DNA of 18,240 nucleotides from assembly GCA_937958315.1 (NCBI GenBank), contig CALFGH010000021.1, positions 1 through 18,240 of the forward strand. Direction: 5' to 3'. The stretch comes from an uncultured Collinsella sp. (lineage in GTDB: Bacteria > Actinomycetota > Coriobacteriia > Coriobacteriales > Coriobacteriaceae). This document shows positions 14,675 through 18,240 of this stretch, piece after piece (position 1 is the stretch's first letter; each line of letters starts with the position of its first letter). The notes beneath the pieces were generated by a model. That model saw nothing but the letters and a program-made list of their open reading frames with translations, made no database searches and had not been told where the DNA came from. The translations under genes were made by a program, and so were the position numbers.

Positions 14675-15694
14675 CTATCGGGAGTCGGCGTAGGGTTTTG
14701 TTGTCGGAATGCCGTAACCGCGCATCATGGCACCGAACGATTCTACGTCGTAGGCGTCCGATAGCTTGAAATGAATGACGTTATGACCCATGGCACGCAA
14801 GTTCGCATCGCGCAATAAGGCGGCTCGATAGGTTTTTGCCGCAGCATGTTCCGAATCTTTTTGAGTTTCATCCTCAAACTTACCCAAACCATGAAGCTCT
14901 GCCAACATCCATGACCCATCTGGCATCTGCCAACCATAATCTGCCAGATAATAGCAGGCGTTTCCTGGCCGATCAATCTCAACCTGAAGCTCGGGCGCAA
15001 CGACGCCTGCAAGGATCATTGCCGCTCGCGCCTCGGACTCTCCCCCGTTATCCGACCTTCCGTCCATATATTCGAACACGCCAAACGCACGGGAGATGCC
15101 ATGCAAACCGCGACAATTGGCCTGTGCATACGCACGCAGCTCCTCGCGGTCAACATCGTACTCACGAGCCAATCCATCGACGTAGCCAAGCGCATACCGA
15201 AATGCACTCGTGCGGGCAATATCGACCACCGTCCGATAGGGGTCTGTAAGCGTAAACGGGCCGAGACGCCATACCTCGCCCGGGCGCCATCGACGATACT
15301 CAACGAACTCATATGTATCGCGCCTTGTAGACCGTGGCAGCAGCACTTGCACTTTATCCAGAAGCGTATACGCCGAGCCGATGCCGTAGAGCAGCGCTGC
15401 CGTCGATCCGCAAAACACAGCATCCGGTTCAACGACCGCAATAGCGGATGCCAACTGAAAGATGCGATCTTCAACCCCAAGATTATTCCAATAGACCGGA
15501 TCCGCATACACATGGTTGTAAAGACGAAGCATGAGCTCTTCCTGCATAAGCTCGCGAGCACGGCGTTCATCCCAAGGATCAATTGTTATAAGCAGCTGTC
15601 CATCTTGATGAATTCCAAGGACCGAGAATAGCATCCTTGCATATGACTGAGGAAAATGTTTGCCTTTATCGAGCATGGCCAACCCCATAACCAT
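14675..15694 (-). CDS. Hypothetical protein, apparent C-terminal DUF559/VSR-like nuclease domain
   Basis: About 339 residues, not firmly recognised. The middle (around 90-165) resembles the AbiEi-type region of actinobacterial proteins: a G-S-T-A-A-x-L-x-G segment, a VQVLLP strand and R-x-VVDIAR. The C-terminal part (about 215-320) resembles DUF559/VSR-like restriction-type nucleases: GGESEARA, PELQVEI, LADYGWQMPDG, LAELHGLGKFED, then a helix and RAMGHNVIHF. D and E in ADYGW and AELHG fit the acids of a PD-(D/E)xK fold. The start is uncertain: GTG 15697, ATG 15694, 15688 or 15676, none with a strong SD. Third codon positions are less GC-rich than in the hyf genes, suggesting separate ancestry. 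It is flanked on both sides by copies of one hairpin repeat. A host-defence or nucleic-acid-processing role is inference. Confidence 0.65.
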   Translation of the reverse strand: MVMGLAMLDKGKHFPQSYARMLFSVLGIHQDGQLLITIDPWDERRARELMQEELMLRLYNHVYADPVYWNNLGVEDRIFQLASAIAVVEPDAVFCGSTAALLYGIGSAYTLLDKVQVLLPRSTRRDTYEFVEYRRWRPGEVWRLGPFTLTDPYRTVVDIARTSAFRYALGYVDGLAREYDVDREELRAYAQANCRGLHGISRAFGVFEYMDGRSDNGGESEARAAMILAGVVAPELQVEIDRPGNACYYLADYGWQMPDGSWMLAELHGLGKFEDETQKDSEHAAAKTYRAALLRDANLRAMGHNVIHFKLSDAYDVESFGAMMRGYGIPTTKPYADSR

Positions 15695-15861
15695 CACGGC
15701 GGAGAGAATACCATTACGCTATCGTATGCTTCCGTCCGCAGGCCTTGCCAAAAGCTGACCAAAAACTTGACGTCGCAGGTCAGAGCTTCAGAAAATATTT
15801 CCACTCTCGGTAGACGGTCACTACGACCCTCCCAACGGCATCAAAATCCAACCTTACAAAT

Positions 15862-15928
15862 AGTTGCGGTGAAATACGGACTACATGGGCCATAAAAGCC
15901 AAAAAACAGTCCGTATTTCACCGCAACT
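15862..15928. repeat. Long hairpin repeat, copy 2 (opposite orientation)
   Basis: A 21-bp perfect inverted repeat (15862-15882 and 15908-15928) shares its arm with copy 1 and has a 25-base loop. Comparing the loops shows that the reverse complement of this copy aligns with copy 1 (GGACTGTTTT followed by a GCC/GGC mini-palindrome), so the copies face each other across the nuclease-like gene. Confidence 0.88.
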
Positions 15929-15961
15929 CAAGAGGGGATGTGGGGTCCCGACATGTATATG

Positions 15962-15995
15962 AAAATGACTCTGGTCCCAAAAGGAATCAGAGCCA
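15962..15995 (-). terminator. Intrinsic terminator of the tRNA unit
   Basis: On the minus strand TGGCTCTG pairs with CAGAGTCA (one G-U), with TTCC/GGGA stacked inside around TTTT, followed by TTTTCATAT. It begins 14 bases past the CCA end of tRNA-Gly, the expected place for a terminator. Confidence 0.75.
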
Positions 15996-16008
15996 TTCAT
16001 CTATCCTA

Positions 16009-16082
16009 TGGAGCGGGCGACGGGAATCGAACCCGCGTCATCAGCTTGGAAGGCTGGGGTTCTACCATTGAACTACGCCCGC
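16009..16082 (-). tRNA. tRNA-Gly (anticodon TCC)
   Basis: The 74-base minus-strand gene has a GCGGGCG/CGCCCGC acceptor stem, a D arm around GTTCAATGGTAGAAC, anticodon loop CTTCCAA, T arm CGGGTTCGATTCCCG, discriminator T and an encoded CCA. The anticodon stem has one C-A mismatch at its outer pair. It lies six bases downstream of tRNA-Pro and is surely cotranscribed with it. Confidence 0.96.
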
Positions 16083-16088
16083 AAGATA

Positions 16089-16165
16089 TGGTCGGGACGA
16101 CAGGATTTGAACCTGCGACATCCTGCTCCCAAAGCAGGCGCGCTACCAAACTGCGCCACGTCCCG
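16089..16165 (-). tRNA. tRNA-Pro (anticodon TGG)
   Basis: The 77-base minus-strand gene has a CGGGACG/CGTCCCG acceptor stem, D arm GCGCAGTTTGGTAGCGC, anticodon stem CCTGC/GCAGG with loop TTTGGGA, T arm CAGGTTCAAATCCTG, discriminator A and an encoded CCA. It is the first gene of the tRNA unit. Confidence 0.97.
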
Positions 16166-16216
16166 AAGGTGTTGAGCAGCTAAGGCATAAACCTTGCGTG
16201 TCCCAAAGCGAAGGAA

Positions 16217-16245
16217 ATTATAGGGGAGACTTCCCGCCTGTGCAA
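16217..16245 (-). promoter_or_regulatory. Sigma70-type promoter of the tRNA-Pro/tRNA-Gly unit
   Basis: The minus strand reads TTGCAC (16245-16240), 17 bases, then TATAAT (16222-16217), a near-consensus housekeeping promoter. Transcription would start near 16210, about 45 bases before tRNA-Pro. The -35 lies only 11 bases past the brnQ stop, and no terminator separates brnQ from the tRNAs. Confidence 0.85.
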
Positions 16246-16256
16246 GCGCAGAAACC

Positions 16257-17615
16257 CTAGCTCCTCGAATGTGTGACAAACTGGCTATGAACCAGACCGA
16301 TCACAAACGCCGCCACAGCAACCGGTGCCCACGCAGCACCGATATCTGCCAGCGGCAACGCATCGAACGGCAGCCACGCGCCAGCAAAGAACGCATCGCG
16401 GACCGAAGTGATTACGCTCTGCACCGCGACCACGCCGCCGACCCAAACCCACACCTGCGGATGCGCATCGCAAAAACCATGCACCAGGCCCATAAGCACC
16501 AGCACGATGGCGACGGGATACAGAGCGTTGAGCATGGGCACCGAGAACATGAGGATCATGTCGAGGCCCACGTTGGAGAGCACACACGAAAACGCTGCGA
16601 ACACAAAGGCGAGAATCGCAAAGGGACGGCGCATAGCCTCCTCGGAAGCCTCAGCTCCTCCTTCGACCACATACGTCTCGCAGAAGTAACGCGAGCAGCA
16701 GCTGATGAGGCCGATGCACACGTTCATGCAGGCGAGGAAAAAGATCGCAAAGACCACGACCGTGCCGACAAGGCCAAAGTGCATGGAGGCAGAGCGGGCG
16801 AGGATGGCGGCGCCGTTAGTGGCATCGGGCATGACCGTGCCGAGCTGCATGCCGGCAAGCGCCAGGCCGCAGTAGATGACGGCCATGAGCACACCGGCGA
16901 TCACACCGGAGCGGGAAATCTCAAAGGCCACGCGCTTGTCATCGGTAACGCCCAGCTCGTGGATGGTCTCGGCGATGATGATGCCGAAGGCGAGCGACGC
17001 GAGCAGGTCCATGGTCTGATAGCCAGTCAGAAAGCCTTGCACGGCAGCGCCCGCATCGTAGGGAGCCTGAGGCGCGGCAGCCGGTCCCAGCGGCGAGATC
17101 ACGGCAGCACCCACAACCAGCACGATGAGCGCGATAAGCGCGGGGCCCGTAATGCGACCGAGTACGCGCGTGATGACGCCCGGACGCAGCGTGAGCACAA
17201 ACGCGACTGCGAAGAACCCGATGGCAAACACCAGGCGAGCCGTGCCGAGCGAGACACCCTCGGGCAGCAGCGGCACCAACATCTCGAAGGCCGTGGAGCT
17301 CGTGCGCGGAATAGCCAGACACGGACCGATAGCCAGATACACCGCCGCGACAAAGAACTCACCAAACTTGGGGTGCACGCGGCCGGCAAGCTCGCGTGCC
17401 GTTCCGGCAAGCGCCACGGCGATAAAACCCATGACGGGCAGGCCGATGGCGGCGATGAGAAAGCCGAGCATGGCGACCGGCGTGGCAGAACCTGCCTGCA
17501 GCGCCAGCAGCGGCGGAATAATGAGGTTGCCGGCGCCAAAGAGCATCGAGAACAGGGCGATGCCGACGGTGACGACATGGTCGGAGCGCAGACCGCGCGG
17601 GGCGGATGAAGCCAT
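16257..17615 (-). CDS. brnQ: BrnQ-like branched-chain amino acid carrier (LIVCS family)
   Basis: Cation-coupled symporter for leucine, isoleucine and valine in the cytoplasmic membrane, 452 residues. The N-terminal signature VTVGIALFSMLFGAGN, followed by LIIPP and a further hydrophobic stretch (about residues 15-50), is typical of BrnQ. About 12 hydrophobic segments follow, with GYQTMDLLASLAFG in the middle, another family hallmark. The length matches family members (about 430-450). The ATG at 17615 has AAAGGTG upstream at a five-base spacing. It lies 76 bases after the desulfurase-like gene with a hairpin terminator in between, and runs directly toward the tRNA unit. Substrate specificity cannot be read from the sequence. 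Confidence 0.93.
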   Translation of the reverse strand: MASSAPRGLRSDHVVTVGIALFSMLFGAGNLIIPPLLALQAGSATPVAMLGFLIAAIGLPVMGFIAVALAGTARELAGRVHPKFGEFFVAAVYLAIGPCLAIPRTSSTAFEMLVPLLPEGVSLGTARLVFAIGFFAVAFVLTLRPGVITRVLGRITGPALIALIVLVVGAAVISPLGPAAAPQAPYDAGAAVQGFLTGYQTMDLLASLAFGIIIAETIHELGVTDDKRVAFEISRSGVIAGVLMAVIYCGLALAGMQLGTVMPDATNGAAILARSASMHFGLVGTVVVFAIFFLACMNVCIGLISCCSRYFCETYVVEGGAEASEEAMRRPFAILAFVFAAFSCVLSNVGLDMILMFSVPMLNALYPVAIVLVLMGLVHGFCDAHPQVWVWVGGVVAVQSVITSVRDAFFAGAWLPFDALPLADIGAAWAPVAVAAFVIGLVHSQFVTHSRS

Positions 17616-17634
17616 GAGAGCACCTTTCGAATCG

Positions 17635-17668
17635 AAACAAAAACGGGACGGGCAAAAGACCCGTCCCG
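17635..17668 (-). terminator. Intrinsic terminator after the desulfurase-like gene
   Basis: CGGGACGGG and CCCGTCCCG form a perfect 9-bp stem (17644-17652 with 17660-17668) with a seven-base loop. On the minus strand it is followed by TTTTTGTTT. The brnQ ATG is only 19 bases beyond the U-tract, so it may act as an attenuator in the brnQ leader as well. Confidence 0.88.
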
Positions 17669-17691
17669 CAAGTATATACGCTCTAGCAGCT

Positions 17692-18240
17692 TTAGCAGGC
17701 TAAATCGCACAGAGCATCGATAGCCGTATCGACTTCCTCGTCCGTGTTGAAATACCCAAACGAGAAGCGAACGACACCCTGACGCTCGGTCCCCAGCGCA
17801 CGGTGCATGAGCGGAGCGCAATGGGCACCGGGACGCGTCGCAATCCCCCACCCCTGCATGAGCGCGTCCGAGATCTCGGCCGAATCGATATCGCCCACGT
17901 TGAGCGACACGATCGCCGAGCGCATGGGCTGGTCAAACGCGCCGTAGAGCGCAATGCCGGGGATTTCGCGCACACCGGCAAGGAAGCGATCAGCGAGCGC
18001 ACGCTCGTGGGCAGCAATCGCCTCGACCCCACCCTGAGCCTCGATAAAGTCGAGACCGGCAGAAAGTCCCGCGATGCCGTGACCGTTGAGCGTGCCCGCC
18101 TCAAGGCGCGTGGGCCACTCAAGCGGCTGCAGCGCATCGAAGCTGTGCACGCCCGTGCCGCCCATGGCCCACGGAGCCACGTCAATTCCCTCCGCCACGG
18201 CCAGGCCGCCGGTGCCTTGAGGTCCCATGAGCCCCTTGTG
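17692..18240 (-). CDS. Cysteine desulfurase-like class V aminotransferase, 5' part outside the window
   Basis: PLP enzyme of the NifS/SufS superfamily, C-terminal 182 residues only. The visible frame begins HKGLMGPQGTGGL at the window edge; the K (18237-18235) is the expected Schiff-base lysine. ATRPGAHCAPLMHR places a cysteine at fragment residue 141, where desulfurases carry the persulfide-forming Cys, followed by GVVRFSFGYFNTDEEVD. The C-A-P-x-x-H and GYFNT patterns fit the TIGR01977 type (cysteine desulfurase family protein). The stop is TAA at 17692. A start at the internal ATG 18228 would remove the PLP lysine and is rejected. The role (sulfur donor for Fe-S clusters, or tRNA or selenium metabolism) cannot be settled without the missing half. 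Confidence 0.88.
   Translation of the reverse strand, partial: HKGLMGPQGTGGLAVAEGIDVAPWAMGGTGVHSFDALQPLEWPTRLEAGTLNGHGIAGLSAGLDFIEAQGGVEAIAAHERALADRFLAGVREIPGIALYGAFDQPMRSAIVSLNVGDIDSAEISDALMQGWGIATRPGAHCAPLMHRALGTERQGVVRFSFGYFNTDEEVDTAIDALCDLAC

Larger units (their letters stand above)
15695..16008. other. Intergenic stretch between the nuclease-like gene and the tRNA pair
   Basis: No gene is supported. It holds hairpin repeat copy 2 (15862-15928) and the tRNA-unit terminator (15962-15995). The 160 bases next to the nuclease-like gene presumably contain its promoter, but I see no clear -35/-10 pair or SD. Confidence 0.6.

Noticed and set aside
14581..15928. CRISPR array or insertion sequence ends
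   Set aside because: There are only two hairpins 1.2 kb apart with no regular spacers, and no transposase motif or target-site duplication could be recognised.
16009..16165. tRNA genes as integration site of an element
   Set aside because: Both tRNAs are intact, no integrase is present, and no duplicated tRNA 3' end was found in the neighbouring sequence.

Overview
The window reads as a high-GC, strictly anaerobic, gut-type actinobacterium. A coriobacterium such as Collinsella is my best guess, from the GC-rich third codon positions, a selenocysteine formate dehydrogenase next to a group 4a [NiFe] hydrogenase, a TIGR01977-type cysteine desulfurase and a BrnQ transporter. This is an inference from gene content; no 16S or other marker is in view.

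Region 1 (1-13342, all minus strand) is one long operon for a formate hydrogenlyase of the FHL-2 (Hyf) type. Transcription runs right to left: a HydN-like four-cluster ferredoxin, the molybdenum/selenocysteine formate dehydrogenase FdhF, then hyfA, hyfB, hyfC, hyfD, hyfE, hyfF, hyfG, hyfH and hyfI, the last cut by the left edge. FdhF oxidises formate. HydN/HyfA, HyfH and HyfI carry electrons through Fe-S clusters to the Ni-Fe site in HyfG, which makes H2. HyfB, HyfC, HyfD, HyfE and HyfF form a membrane arm with three antiporter-like subunits, so the complex is expected to pump ions. The fdhF reading frame contains an in-frame TGA at codon 140 followed by a bacterial SECIS hairpin, so it is one selenoprotein and not two genes.

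Region 2 (13343-13771) is a divergent intergenic region. The hydN leader has several strong hairpins, one of which covers the ribosome binding site. A 14-bp perfect palindrome lies in front of the plus-strand genes that follow.

Region 3 (13772-15928) looks like an accessory patch. It holds a RelB/DinJ-like antitoxin overlapping a PIN-domain protein that appears to lack two usual catalytic acids, then a minus-strand gene with an apparent C-terminal DUF559/VSR-like nuclease fold. That gene is bracketed by two copies of the same long hairpin in opposite orientation.

Region 4 (15929-18240, minus strand) is housekeeping: a two-tRNA unit (Pro-TGG then Gly-TCC) with a near-consensus promoter and an intrinsic terminator, a BrnQ branched-chain amino acid carrier, and the 3' part of a cysteine desulfurase-like gene with its own terminator. 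The sequence starts inside hyfI and ends at the PLP lysine of the desulfurase.
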